A stretch of 64,000 nucleotides of DNA from Chloroflexota bacterium (GCA_023459215.1 JAEWVF010000023.1:1-64000), one strand, 5' to 3'; positions 30,146-38,440 are shown, counted from the first letter of the stretch. Program-made: numbers and translations. Notes: generated from the letters alone by a model not told the origin.

Positions 30146-31459
30146 ATGAAAAGAAGTTACCTGCTCCTGGTGTTTTGGTTCATACAGGCTTGCGCACCGG
30201 CAACAACCCCTCCCGTGGCAACCTCAACAGCCTCTCCCTTGATGCTGCCAAGCAGCACCCATACCAATGCGCCTCAACCTGCCCCAACGACAACACTGAC
30301 AGCGCAACCCAGCCCGTCGGCCACAAACGATATCCCCCAACCAGCTTCGCCACATCCCCGATCAGGGCAACTCGTTCAGATAATCTCAATCCAGATGTTT
30401 GACCGCCAAACAGGTTGGGCATTGGATGCTCAAAACCACCTTTTGCACACGGTGGATGGCGGCTTGACCTGGCAAGATGTCACCCCACCCGAAGGAGCCT
30501 ATAACAGTAACGGATTCTTCGCTCTTGATTCGAACCGAGCCTGGGCAACCTTTTTTACCGGATTGGGCCAACCGATCTCAGCGGCAGTTGTCTGGTATAC
30601 GCAAGATGGCGGGATAAACTGGCAAACGAGCCAGCCATTCCCGGTCAACCTGGATCGCGAAGGAAAGGATGTTCCCGTTGATTATTACCAGCCCCAAAAT
30701 CTTTACTTTTTGGATTCACAAACCGGCTGGCTGTTGGTGGATGTATATTATGGGATGCACTCAACCCGCCTGCTGCTCTTCCGCAGCCAGGATGGCGGCC
30801 AAACCTGGAAGGTTGTCAACGATCATTACCACGATTTACAAAAGGCCATCGGTATTGGTGTAATTTTTATCGATCAAAAAACAGGCTGGTATGCAGAAAA
30901 TGATATTCGCTTCCAATGGATGTCTCTGCGCATTGACGATTTGGTGGCGCAGGGCGGCTGGAAACTGCGTAAAACCAACAACGGCGGCGATTCCTTCCGG
31001 GAATTTTCGTTATTGCCCCTGCCGCCAGAAATGAAAAGCCCCGCATTCAGACAAAAAAATGCCGACTGCGGCGAAACACACCTGTTAAGCATCATCCCTG
31101 GAACAATCGGCGTGGAATGGACTTGTTGGATTTACACAGAACCGAGGCAGGAACTGAGCTTCTTTGCCATCAGCGAGGATGCCGGCCTCTCCTGGCATTC
31201 CTGGCAAGCATCCGGCAATGAGTTTTTCCTGGATGCCCAACACGGCTGGCGTCTGGTAAACCGGCAGGTGCAGCAAACCTTCAACAGCGGTCAGGGTTGG
31301 ATAAACGTTAAGACTGTAGCCTGGGAGACTGCTCAATTCGATTTTGTCGATCTCTCTACCGGCTGGGCCATCGTCACCAACGGCAACGCAACTGCCCTGG
31401 TGCAAACCACTGATGGCGGAAAAACCTGGCAAGAAATTACCCCTCTTGTGGGTCAATAG
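30146..31459 (+). CDS. BNR/Asp-box repeat lipoprotein (Ycf48-like)
   Basis: The 437-aa protein has a lipoprotein signal (LLLVFWFIQAC), then a Thr/Pro/Ser-rich spacer to about residue 70. The rest is a beta-propeller of Asp-box repeats: HTVDGGLTWQDV, YTQDGGINWQTS, RSQDGGQTWKVV, KTNNGGDSFREF, ISEDAGLSWHSW, FNSGQGWINV and QTTDGGKTWQEI. The fold is shared with sialidases and the photosystem assembly factor Ycf48; no sialidase active site is visible. A surface binding or chaperone role is likely. It is transcribed divergently from the ABC operon. Confidence 0.85.
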   Translation: MKRSYLLLVFWFIQACAPATTPPVATSTASPLMLPSSTHTNAPQPAPTTTLTAQPSPSATNDIPQPASPHPRSGQLVQIISIQMFDRQTGWALDAQNHLLHTVDGGLTWQDVTPPEGAYNSNGFFALDSNRAWATFFTGLGQPISAAVVWYTQDGGINWQTSQPFPVNLDREGKDVPVDYYQPQNLYFLDSQTGWLLVDVYYGMHSTRLLLFRSQDGGQTWKVVNDHYHDLQKAIGIGVIFIDQKTGWYAENDIRFQWMSLRIDDLVAQGGWKLRKTNNGGDSFREFSLLPLPPEMKSPAFRQKNADCGETHLLSIIPGTIGVEWTCWIYTEPRQELSFFAISEDAGLSWHSWQASGNEFFLDAQHGWRLVNRQVQQTFNSGQGWINVKTVAWETAQFDFVDLSTGWAIVTNGNATALVQTTDGGKTWQEITPLVGQ

Positions 31460-31462
31460 AAG

Positions 31463-32419
31463 CTACCCGGTATAACGCGCCAGGGTTTGGCGGGCAAAAT
31501 CCTGCACGCTGCGGCGCAAGGCGAGCGGTTCGAGTACTTCGGCAGCCCCGCCATAGCCGAGGATGCGTGTGCGCGCCGATTCGATCGATTCAAAGGTCAG
31601 GGTCAGGGTTTGCCAGCCGTCCGGCTCGATTTTCGGGGGCGACATGAGCGTTTCGGGACGGTTTTCGTTCAGGATTTGGGCCAGGGCTGGCGAGACGCGC
31701 AGCGTGACCGGGATTTGCGCGCGACTGGATTCGAACTCATCGCACCAGGATTTCCAGAAGGAGGCCAGGTCAAACGTCGCAGGATACTCGAAACCTTCCG
31801 ACCCGAGGCCTGCCTGCTGGATGCGGGAGATTCTCAGCACCCGCAGGTGATCCTCGCGCGCGCCAACCAGATACCAGACACTGGCCTTGGCCACCAGCCC
31901 GTAAGGAGAAAGAACCATGTCCACGCTTGCGCCGAAATCGGAGCGATAAACCAGTTCAAGCTTACGGTTGCTCCACAGGGCAGCCTGGATCGTTTTCAGG
32001 TGCGGTGTCGGCTCCTCGGACTGGAACCACCAGGCGGCGTCAAGGTGAATCCGCTGGCGGGCAGTGGACCCCTCAGCTTGGCGGCTGCTGGGCAGCGCGG
32101 CAGAGAGTTTCAGCAGCGCCGTCCGCAGTTCAGCGCCCACGCCAAGCTGGTCGAGCGGAGCGGGGATACTGAGCATGAACAGGGCGCGGACTTCGTCCGC
32201 GTTCAGGCCGGTCAGGTTGGTGCGGTAATCTTCGATCAGGGCAATGCCGCCGCCGGGGCCGCGTTCGGTATAAACGGGCACGCCCGCCGCTGAAAGGGCG
32301 GTCACGTCGCGGTAGATGGTGCGTTCGGTGACTTCCAATTCGGCAGCCAGGGACTGGGCGGTCATCGTGCCGCGGGTTTGCAGGAGCATCAAAAGGGAGA
32401 GCAGGCGGTCGGCGCGCAT
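31463..32419 (-). CDS. WYL-domain transcriptional regulator (YafY-type)
   Basis: The 318-aa protein has an N-terminal HTH (RADRLLSLLMLLQTRGTMTAQSLAAELEVTERTIYRDVTALSAAGVPVYTERGPGGGI, residues 2-60) and a WYL ligand-binding domain from about 135 (LELVYRSDFGASVDMVLSPYGLVAKASVWYLVGAREDHLRVLRISRI), then the WCX region. WYL proteins sense nucleic acids or small ligands. It is divergent from the GyrI-like gene and preceded by a 42-bp tandem repeat that could be its operator. Confidence 0.92.
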   Translation of the reverse strand: MRADRLLSLLMLLQTRGTMTAQSLAAELEVTERTIYRDVTALSAAGVPVYTERGPGGGIALIEDYRTNLTGLNADEVRALFMLSIPAPLDQLGVGAELRTALLKLSAALPSSRQAEGSTARQRIHLDAAWWFQSEEPTPHLKTIQAALWSNRKLELVYRSDFGASVDMVLSPYGLVAKASVWYLVGAREDHLRVLRISRIQQAGLGSEGFEYPATFDLASFWKSWCDEFESSRAQIPVTLRVSPALAQILNENRPETLMSPPKIEPDGWQTLTLTFESIESARTRILGYGGAAEVLEPLALRRSVQDFARQTLARYTG

Positions 32420-32424
32420 TTTAG

Positions 32425-32520
32425 AACGGACTTCTCAACGGACTCTGTAACGGAATCACGGATGGGAACGGACTTCTCAACGGACTTTGTAACGGAATCA
32501 CGGAAGGAAACGGACTTCTT
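32425..32520. repeat. 42-bp tandem repeat with ACGGA units in a divergent promoter
   Basis: Two full copies and one partial copy of a 42-bp unit lie between the WYL and GyrI-like genes. Each contains ACGGA four times; in total nine ACGGA occur at 32426, 32438, 32450, 32458, 32468, 32480, 32492, 32500 and 32510, with spacing 12, 12, 8, 10. This iteron-like array is well placed to bind a regulator. Confidence 0.8.
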
Positions 32521-32645
32521 GCCAATTGTAGCAGATTTACCTGACAATAGATGTCAGGTATTGTATGTAAAATGTATTTATTCTTGCAAGAAAGTCGCCG
32601 ACGGGTGACGCAGGACTTCAATCGAGATGACTCAAGGAGAAAAAA

Positions 32646-33107
32646 ATGAGCGAACTGGATGTCAAAATTGTCAAGCTGGAAGCAATGCGCGTGATCTGCT
32701 TCAATGGTTTCGGCGAGGGGCCGGAGGATGTTGCGCTGGAGAAGTTATATGCCTGGGCAAAAGCAAACGGGAAGAATGGGCGCGTGTTCGGCTACAACAA
32801 TCCGAACCCGACCCCCGGCAGCCCGAACTATGGCTATGATGCCTGGATGGTAGTGGATGGGAGCGTCAAGGCAGATGGCGAGGCGCGCATCATCGACTTC
32901 CCTGGCGGGCTGTATGCGGTGACACGCTGCGTGGTGACAAAACCGTGGGAGGATATCCCCGGCACCTGGCAGAAACTCGTCCGCTGGCGCGAGAACAGCC
33001 GCTACCGCGAGGCGGCCCACCAGTGGCTGGAAGAACACATCGTCCCGGAAGGCGCACCGGGCGGCGAGAATTTCACCCTTGACCTGTTCCTGCCGATCAA
33101 AGAATAG
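32646..33107 (+). CDS. GyrI-like / AraC effector-binding domain protein
   Basis: The 153-aa single-domain protein resembles GyrI-like small-molecule-binding proteins: VKIVKLEAMRVICFNGFGEGPEDVALEKLYAWAKANG, then GYDAWMVVDG, FPGGLYAVTRCVVTKPWEDIPGTWQKLVRW and a final strand FTLDLFLPIKE. Related proteins bind or hydrolyse hydrophobic compounds. AAGGAG precedes the ATG at 32646. It is paired with the divergent WYL regulator, a common arrangement that suggests the regulator controls it. Confidence 0.85.
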   Translation: MSELDVKIVKLEAMRVICFNGFGEGPEDVALEKLYAWAKANGKNGRVFGYNNPNPTPGSPNYGYDAWMVVDGSVKADGEARIIDFPGGLYAVTRCVVTKPWEDIPGTWQKLVRWRENSRYREAAHQWLEEHIVPEGAPGGENFTLDLFLPIKE

Positions 33108-33115
33108 CTGTTTTC

Positions 33116-33152
33116 AAAAAGCCTCCGGGTTCTTCGAGAACCCGGAGGCTTT
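33116..33152. terminator. terminator between GyrI-like and arsM genes
   Basis: AAAAAGCCTCCGGGTTC and GAACCCGGAGGCTTT form a stem of about 15 bp with a 5-base loop. It serves both convergent transcripts. Confidence 0.9.
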
Positions 33153-33158
33153 AATCTT

Positions 33159-33970
33159 TTATACCGGCTTTCTCGCCGTTACCCGCGCGCTAAAAACGCT
33201 CTGGCGAATTTTCTCGCGAGGCGTTGCGCCCAAGTCAATCGAGTCTTTCAATTCCTGTACAGCTTCATCGATCAAACCATCGTCGAGGTAGGTAGGCGTC
33301 ACCTGCACCTCGACCAATCCGGCAGCGTTCATCGCCGCGGTATATTCGCTGACATCGATGGCCCCGGAAACACAGCCCGCCCAACCGCTCAAGCTGTTTT
33401 TAACAGTCTCCGGCAACGGCCCGTTGGTGACAATATCCGAAACCGCCACCCGACCACCGGGCTTCAGAACGCGGAAAATCTCGCGAAACACCTGGGGTTT
33501 ATCCGGCGACAGGTTGATGACGCAATTGGAGATCACGACATCGATGCTATTATCGCCCAGCGGCAGGGATTCGAGGTAGCCCTGGCAGAATTCGACGTTC
33601 TCCAGGCCGAGGCGTTTGACGTTTGCTCGGGCTTTTTCGAGCATCTCGGGGTCATATCGACGCCGAAAACGCGTCCCGTTGAGCCGACTTTTTGCGCAGC
33701 CAGGATGCAGTCCAGTCCGCCGCCGGAGCCGAGGTCGAGCACCGTCTGGCCAGGCTGGAGTTCAGCCAGGCTGATCGGATCGCCGCAGCCCAGGCTAAAG
33801 CTGGAGATGTCGTCCGGGACGGTGGTCAGTAAATCAGCGGGGTAGAGATTGTTTTGCGTATCGCAGCAAGAACTTTCTGCGGAAGAACCGCAGCAGGAAC
33901 TGTTTTGGCGGGCAAGTTCTGCATAATGTTCGCGCACACCTTCATGGATGGGGGTAGGGCCTTGGGACAT
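33159..33970 (-). pseudogene. arsM: arsenite methyltransferase, interrupted by a 1-nt frameshift
   Basis: Both parts belong to ArsM, which methylates As(III) with S-adenosylmethionine. The 5' part (from ATG 33970, after AAGGAG) has VLDLGSGGGLDCILAAQKVGSTGRVFGVDMTP. The frame then shifts near 33644-33651, where one base is missing (expected P-E-M-L-E-K). The 3' part continues ARANVKRLGLENVEFCQGY...ARKPV. The three conserved cysteines (SLGCGDP, ISNCVINL, GWAGCVSG) are intact. A Cys-rich N-terminus (NSSCCGSSAESSCCD) is present. Either a recent pseudogene or a sequencing error; the otherwise perfect sequence favours recent loss or an error. Confidence 0.85.
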
Positions 33971-34022
33971 GGGATTCTCCTTAAATAGATGTTTGTCTAT
34001 GCATGAATATAAAAAAAGAGGC

Positions 34023-34337
34023 TTATTCGAGTTGCTCCAAGACAAGACCGGTAATATTGTTTTCAGGGGCAAAATTGAGCATTAACTGCCCGCAGCAAAA
34101 CGCAACCCGTTCCTGGTTCAAACTGTAGAAAGTCTGTTTGCCTTCGTGGCGCACATCCACCAGCCCAACCTCGCGCAGGATAGCAAGATGATGCGAAACG
34201 GTCGGCTGGGTGACATTGCCCAGGCGTTCAACCATCTCAGTCACCGAGATCCACTCGCAGCAACACAATTTCATAATTTTTTGGCGGGTGTCGTCGGCCA
34301 GGGCTTTGGCAAAGAGGACGATGTCGGTTTTGGTCAT
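34023..34337 (-). CDS. arsR: ArsR family arsenic-responsive repressor
   Basis: The 104-aa winged-helix repressor has the metalloid site CCCEW (residues 25-29) just before the HTH (VTEMVERLGNVTQPTVSHHLAILREVGLVDVRHEGKQTFYSL). Additional cysteines (FCCGQ) lie near the C-terminus. It releases DNA on binding As(III) or Sb(III). It is upstream of the frameshifted arsM, which it probably controls together with itself. Confidence 0.93.
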   Translation of the reverse strand: MTKTDIVLFAKALADDTRQKIMKLCCCEWISVTEMVERLGNVTQPTVSHHLAILREVGLVDVRHEGKQTFYSLNQERVAFCCGQLMLNFAPENNITGLVLEQLE

Positions 34338-34357
34338 ATCGATAACCTTCTATGTAT

Positions 34358-34385
34358 ATTATATCGACGCTTATCTATTTGTCAA
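34358..34385 (-). promoter_or_regulatory. arsR promoter
   Basis: On the minus strand TTGACA (34380-34385) and TATAAT (34358-34363) are 16 bp apart. The interval and flanks are AT-rich, with ATAGATAAGCG and ATACATAG, plausible ArsR contacts. Confidence 0.7.
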
Positions 34386-34392
34386 GGATTCT

Positions 34393-35547
34393 TCAGGAAT
34401 CCCAAGGCGCTGTACCGGTATGGCCAGCCAGGGCCAGGAGGATGTGTTCCTTCAGTTGGGGCAACAAATCGGCAGCGGCAGCCAGCATGCCAAAGTTGCC
34501 AGAGAGCATCATATCGCCAAAGGGAACAGCAAAATAAGGATGAAGGCGGAAGGATGAAGGATGAATCGCACCCTGAAACATGGAGCGTCTCGGTCCGGTG
34601 ACGGCAATCTGCCAGTCTGCGTTGTCCAGCTCGAGCGGATGGTCGCCATAGACGAGTGCGCCGTGGCCCATATCATCGAAGATGGTCTGATGGGTCAGCG
34701 AACCATCGGCCAGGGCGCGCAGGTAACCTTCCAGTTTGGGACGATTTAGTTCGCCGGTGTGATGCTCAAAGACAGCCTCGATTCCGCCCGGGCCGAGACG
34801 AAAAGCCAGGGCATGAAAATTGCCAAGGTTGACAATAATCTTGCGCGGGCGGACAGCGACCGCCGGGTCAAAACTCGCCCCGAGAATGGCCGCCGGGGCG
34901 GTATCCATAACGATCAGCGGAGCGTCGACTTCTCTGGCGGATGCGGCAACCGCTTGCAGGCGGGTCATGATGGGCGGGACATCCTCCGCAAGGAAGGCAA
35001 ACGAGGACAAAGCGTTCTTCGCCTTGATGCGCTCGTCGAGATAGTCAAAGCGGAACTGGCGATCGGAGACTCCAGGCGGGGCATCGCCATGATCGAAAAC
35101 CGCCACACAAACGGCTGCCAGGTCGATTAATGAAATGCCAAAACGCGAGAAAGTTTCGGCGATGAGGGGAAAGTCGAAATCTGTGAGTTCCAGGCGAAGA
35201 AAAGAATCGGGAAGCAGACGGGCTTCGTCTTCAGAGATAATTTTGATGCCATTTTTCTCAACTTTTTCAAGCTCGTCATCGATGGTTTTGGCGGCGTCGG
35301 GCGTGGCAAAAATCGGGATTCCGGCGGCAGCGTGGTCGCGGGCTGCCCAGGCGGAGGGGCCGCCGCCCATTAATTTGCCGGTCAACAGGATCGGGGTGCG
35401 GAGCCGCGTCGCTTCCTGAATCCGGCGGTAAACCATCATCGTCGGCGAAGGCAGCACCAGCTTGAAGCCGTTCTCCATATCCAGATGCGAATCGAAAAGG
35501 AAAATATCCTGTGTGCCGGTGCCAATATCAACAGTAAGGATTTTCAT
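34393..35547 (-). CDS. DUF1786 family protein
   Basis: The 384-aa protein begins MKILTVDIGTGTQDIFLF, an actin/ASKHA-type phosphate loop, with a second possible site in VMDTAPAAILGA and IIVNLGNFHALAF. It is the uncharacterised DUF1786 family, sometimes labelled pyruvate formate-lyase activating protein-like without proof. Residues about 328-337 (AIHPSSFRLHPYF) are encoded by a GGATGAA heptamer array and look inserted. It lies 6 bp after the anion permease gene and is co-transcribed with it; the functional link is unknown. Confidence 0.82.
   Translation of the reverse strand: MKILTVDIGTGTQDIFLFDSHLDMENGFKLVLPSPTMMVYRRIQEATRLRTPILLTGKLMGGGPSAWAARDHAAAGIPIFATPDAAKTIDDELEKVEKNGIKIISEDEARLLPDSFLRLELTDFDFPLIAETFSRFGISLIDLAAVCVAVFDHGDAPPGVSDRQFRFDYLDERIKAKNALSSFAFLAEDVPPIMTRLQAVAASAREVDAPLIVMDTAPAAILGASFDPAVAVRPRKIIVNLGNFHALAFRLGPGGIEAVFEHHTGELNRPKLEGYLRALADGSLTHQTIFDDMGHGALVYGDHPLELDNADWQIAVTGPRRSMFQGAIHPSSFRLHPYFAVPFGDMMLSGNFGMLAAAADLLPQLKEHILLALAGHTGTAPWDS
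34538..34565. repeat. heptamer array inside the DUF1786 gene
   Basis: Four 7-mers: GGATGAA, GGCGGAA, GGATGAA, GGATGAA. The insertion retains the reading frame and encodes HPSSFRLHP on the minus strand. Confidence 0.75.
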
Positions 35548-35553
35548 AACGGG

Positions 35554-36786
35554 TTAGAAAATGAAAGAGAGCCACAGAATGCCGATGGTCAGGGTGGCGA
35601 GGGTGATGGCCACGCCAGGCTTGAGATATTCCATGAAGGTCAGGTGGACACCGCGCTGGCGGGCGCTTTCGGCAACGATCAGGTTGGCGACCGACCCGAG
35701 CAGGGTCAGGTTGCCGGCGAAGGTGGTCGACATGGCCAGGGTCAGCCAGGCCTGCTCGGGGTTGGCGAATCCGGGGATGATCGGACGAAAAAGCAGCACC
35801 GCCGGGACATTGGAGACCAGGTTGCTGAGCAGGGCAGCCACCAAACTGAGGGCGGCCACACCGCGATCCGCAATCGGGCTGGCCACCGCAAACAGGCCTT
35901 CGGCCAATCCGCTGGTTTCGATGGCGCCGGTAACGATGAACAAGCCCGAGAAGAATACCAGCAGCGCCCAATCCAGTTCAAGGAAAACGCGTTGGGGCTT
36001 GAGACGACGGGTAATCAGCAGGAAAGCCGCCGCGCCCAGCGCCGCCAGCGGAATGGGCGCGCCCACGATAAAGGCAACCACCATCAGGGCAACCGCAAGC
36101 AGGGCTTTTTGCAACAGCGGCGGATAGGCGCGAATGTGCAAAACCGGCTTGTCCTGGAATGCCTGGCGCGAAAATTCAGCAGGATAGAGCAGCACCAGGA
36201 AGAGCCAGGCGACCAGCAATCCGATCAGGGCCACCGGCAGCAAGTAGGCGCTAAAGGTAACAAAGGGGATGCCCGAGGCGATGCCGATAATCATGTTCTG
36301 CGGGTTGCCGGTGATGGCGGCCACAGAGCCAATATTGGCAGCCGTCACCAGGCCAATCAAATAGGGGATCGGGTTGCGCTTCAGACTCTCGGCGATATCG
36401 AGCACGAGCGGGGTAAACATCAACACGATGGTGTCATTGAGCAGCAGCGCAGAGAGAACGCCCGAAGCGGCAATAATCAAGAAAAGCAGTTTGCGTGGGC
36501 TGTTGGCGCGCTCCACCACCTGCTGGACGGCAATCTGGAAGAAGCCGGAAATGCGCAAATTAACGTTGAGCACCATCATGGCAAACAACAGAACGATGGT
36601 GTTCATATCCAGGGCGGCGTAGGCTTGGTCAAGCGAAATCGCCCCGACCAGGATCAATCCAGTCGCGCCCACCAGGGCAATCGTGGCGCGGTTCATGCGC
36701 AGCCAGGGATAGCGCCCAACCGCCACCCCGATCAGGGTCAGAACAATCAACAACAGGGAAACTATCGAAAGCAAATCGAATATCAA
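35554..36786 (-). CDS. anion permease, ArsB/SLC13-type
   Basis: The roughly 410-aa protein has about 11 membrane helices. The motif LLNDTIVLMFTPLVLDIAESLKRNPIPYLIGLVTAANIGSVAAITGNPQNMIIG matches the ion transporter superfamily of ArsB, CitM and SLC13. Another conserved stretch is LLSNLVSNVPAVLLF...TTFAGNLTLLGSVANLIVAESA. The substrate could be arsenite, a dicarboxylate or another anion; nearness to arsR and arsM is only suggestive, since DUF1786 intervenes. I chose TTG 36786, after AAGG, as the start; no ATG fits. Confidence 0.85.
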   Translation of the reverse strand: MIFDLLSIVSLLLIVLTLIGVAVGRYPWLRMNRATIALVGATGLILVGAISLDQAYAALDMNTIVLLFAMMVLNVNLRISGFFQIAVQQVVERANSPRKLLFLIIAASGVLSALLLNDTIVLMFTPLVLDIAESLKRNPIPYLIGLVTAANIGSVAAITGNPQNMIIGIASGIPFVTFSAYLLPVALIGLLVAWLFLVLLYPAEFSRQAFQDKPVLHIRAYPPLLQKALLAVALMVVAFIVGAPIPLAALGAAAFLLITRRLKPQRVFLELDWALLVFFSGLFIVTGAIETSGLAEGLFAVASPIADRGVAALSLVAALLSNLVSNVPAVLLFRPIIPGFANPEQAWLTLAMSTTFAGNLTLLGSVANLIVAESARQRGVHLTFMEYLKPGVAITLATLTIGILWLSFIF

Positions 36787-36796
36787 AGATAGAACC

Positions 36797-37096
36797 TTAC
36801 TTTGGGGATGAATTTTTTCGTTTTTCAAGCTGGGCAGCGACAAACTGCACCGCAGAAATGGCAATCCAGACCAGGGAGACGATGAACAGGAAGGGAATGA
36901 AGAGCATCGAGGCCCAGAATATCTCGTTGCGGGCATATTCCCACCAGGAGCAGGGGACTTGACCATCCGTGAACCCATAACAAATGCCGTCCCAACTGGC
37001 AGCGGTCGAAACCAGCCCAATGACAGGGATGGCCAGGCAAAGTAGAAGCGCCAGGGCCAGGAAAACCAATTTGATGATGCGAATGGTGCGGTTCAT
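36797..37096 (-). CDS. small membrane protein (99 aa)
   Basis: Two hydrophobic helices (LVFLALALLLCLAIPVIGLVS and IFWASMLFIPFLFIVSLVWIAISAVQF) flank a short loop with two cysteines (WDGICYGFTDGQVPCSWWEYARNEI). The C-terminus is basic. I do not recognise the family. It lies 11 bp before the permease start and probably belongs to the same operon. Confidence 0.65.
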   Translation of the reverse strand: MNRTIRIIKLVFLALALLLCLAIPVIGLVSTAASWDGICYGFTDGQVPCSWWEYARNEIFWASMLFIPFLFIVSLVWIAISAVQFVAAQLEKRKNSSPK

Positions 37097-37108
37097 AGGC
37101 GATATAGT

Positions 37109-37522
37109 TTAACCGGATTTCTTGAGAATCCAACCACCCAAAATCACGGATGGGATAAAAGAAAATAAGGCCAGCGGTGTATAGAAAAAAGCCACCAAAA
37201 CCGATTGCAACAGGCACAAGAAAATATCGTTGCTGCCATCGCCATTATCCTGGCCAATGCACAGCGGTGTCAGGTTGAGCAGCCCAAGCACAAGCAGGCC
37301 AACAAACCAGGCCAGAGAACTTTGCAGGAAAATCCACAAACCAACATGTTTGCATGCGTTGGCCGGGCCAAAAAAGCCAAAAAGAGAGCTGGCAGAGAGC
37401 ATAACCAGGCCAGTCGCCAGGTAAGTTGGCCAGTAATAGGAACAGTCAAGGCTGACAAGCATCAGTCCGAACCAGGCCAGGAAAGGCAAGGTTGTAAAGA
37501 AGGTGGAAAAGAAACGTTTCAT
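37109..37522 (-). CDS. small multi-pass membrane protein (137 aa)
   Basis: Four predicted helices, for example LPFLAWFGLMLVSLDCSYYWPTY and LWIFLQSSLAWFVGLLVLGLL, and an extracytoplasmic loop with LCIGQDNGDGSNDIFLC. The family is unknown. The start at 37522 (MKRFFSTFF) is preferred because GGAGG lies 6 nt upstream; the ATG at 37534 overlaps that site. It is the first gene before the next small membrane protein. Confidence 0.62.
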   Translation of the reverse strand: MKRFFSTFFTTLPFLAWFGLMLVSLDCSYYWPTYLATGLVMLSASSLFGFFGPANACKHVGLWIFLQSSLAWFVGLLVLGLLNLTPLCIGQDNGDGSNDIFLCLLQSVLVAFFYTPLALFSFIPSVILGGWILKKSG

Positions 37523-37596
37523 GGCAGCCTCCATGGGGTGAAGTATAGGCAACTTCAACTGTCAGCGAATCTCAAAACATGGCGAAATTCATCCTT

Positions 37597-37630
37597 TAAA
37601 AAACAGTTCCCGGCTTATGACCGGGAACTG
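37597..37630 (-). terminator. terminator of the peroxiredoxin gene
   Basis: On the minus strand CAGTTCCCGG-TCATAAG-CCGGGAACTG is followed by TTTTTTAAA. It lies 22 bp past the peroxiredoxin stop. Confidence 0.88.
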
Positions 37631-37651
37631 CCAATTTTCATCGTTGAAAGG

Positions 37652-38368
37652 CTATTTTTCCATCTTGGGATTCCAGACTTCCCAAACCTTGCCCACCAGC
37701 GCGGGGCCGGGTTTCAGGGTCAGTTGTCCGGGTTCCCAACCGGCAGGAGTAGCTTCCTTGCCGCCGGAAGCGCGCACCAGTTGGAAAGCCTGGATCTGGC
37801 GAACGGTCTCGGAGAATTTGCGCCCGACCGGCGGAGTCAGCACTTCCATGCCCTGGATAACGCCATCCGGGTCGATGATGAAACGTCCGCGCAGTTCGAT
37901 GCCCTGGTTCTCGTCCCAAACGCCATAAGCGCGACCGACATTGCCGGCCTGATCGGAGGCCATGTGGAAGGGCACACCGCCATCCACCATCTTGACCAGT
38001 TCGTGGTCATTCCACATTTTGTGAACAAAGTGACTGTCAACGCTGACAGAAATTACCTCGACCCCCAGTTTTTGCAATTCCGCATATTTGTCGGCGACCG
38101 CCGACACTTCAGTCGCTCAGACAAAGGTGAAATCACCCGGATAGAAGCAAACAAGAACCCATTTCCCGGCAAAATCCGAGAGTTTAACGGTGGTAAAGCC
38201 GCCCTTGTAGTAAGCCGGGGCGGTGAATTCTGGGGCTTTTTGCCCAACACGCGCAGTCATGGTCATCTCCTTTTTTTCAGTGATAGTGGTTTCGTTGGGC
38301 TGGGCTTTGGGCGGTTCGCCTGCAACCGAGCCGGTGACACGAGCGCATCCTTGTGGTTGTTCTGCCAT
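37652..38368 (-). CDS. candidate selenocysteine peroxiredoxin (in-frame TGA at the peroxidatic Cys)
   Basis: The protein is an AhpC/Prx1-type peroxidase that would reduce peroxides. The TGA at 38117-38119 falls exactly at the catalytic residue: VLVCFYPGDFTFV-TGA-ATEVSAVADKYAEL, where relatives have FTFVCPTE. Frame and similarity continue unbroken on both sides. A hairpin with a GGTC loop follows the TGA. The C-terminal resolving Cys is missing (KEATPAGWEPG instead of VCPAGW), as in one-cysteine forms. Two starts fit: ATG 38368 (AGGAGG, near the promoter, 238 aa) or ATG 38260 (AAAAGGAG, MTARVGQKAPEF, 202 aa). The alternative is a nonsense mutation. Confidence 0.8.
38089..38119 (-). promoter_or_regulatory. 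candidate bacterial SECIS element
   Basis: Reading the minus strand from the TGA (38119-38117): ten bases, then a perfect 7-bp stem TGTCGGC/GCCGACA (38106-38100 and 38095-38089) closing the loop GGTC (38099-38096). The 17 nt between TGA and the loop and the GG-T pattern of the loop match what is known for SelB-recognised elements such as that of E. coli fdhF. Confidence 0.72.
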
Positions 38369-38411
38369 CATGCCTCCTCTCAGGTCATTGGATTGGATGC
38401 CGTACAAATCC

Positions 38412-38440
38412 ATTATACGACGCGTCACTTATCAAGGAAA
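38412..38440 (-). promoter_or_regulatory. promoter of the peroxiredoxin gene
   Basis: On the minus strand TTTCCT (38435-38440) and TATAAT (38412-38417) are 17 bp apart. The predicted start lies about 37 nt before the ATG at 38368. The -35 match is weak. Confidence 0.5.

Noticed and set aside
32425..32520. CRISPR array
   Set aside because: Only 2.3 copies of a 42-bp unit with no distinct spacers; it is a tandem duplication.
35485..36792. Long open frame opposite the anion permease gene (plus strand)
   Set aside because: It is Gln/His/Arg-rich antisense sequence of a membrane-protein gene with no ribosome site or family resemblance.
37652..38107. Separate short peroxiredoxin gene starting with GTG at 38107
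   Set aside because: It would lack the N-terminal half of the fold and the catalytic residue and has no ribosome site; frame continuity across the TGA is the better explanation.
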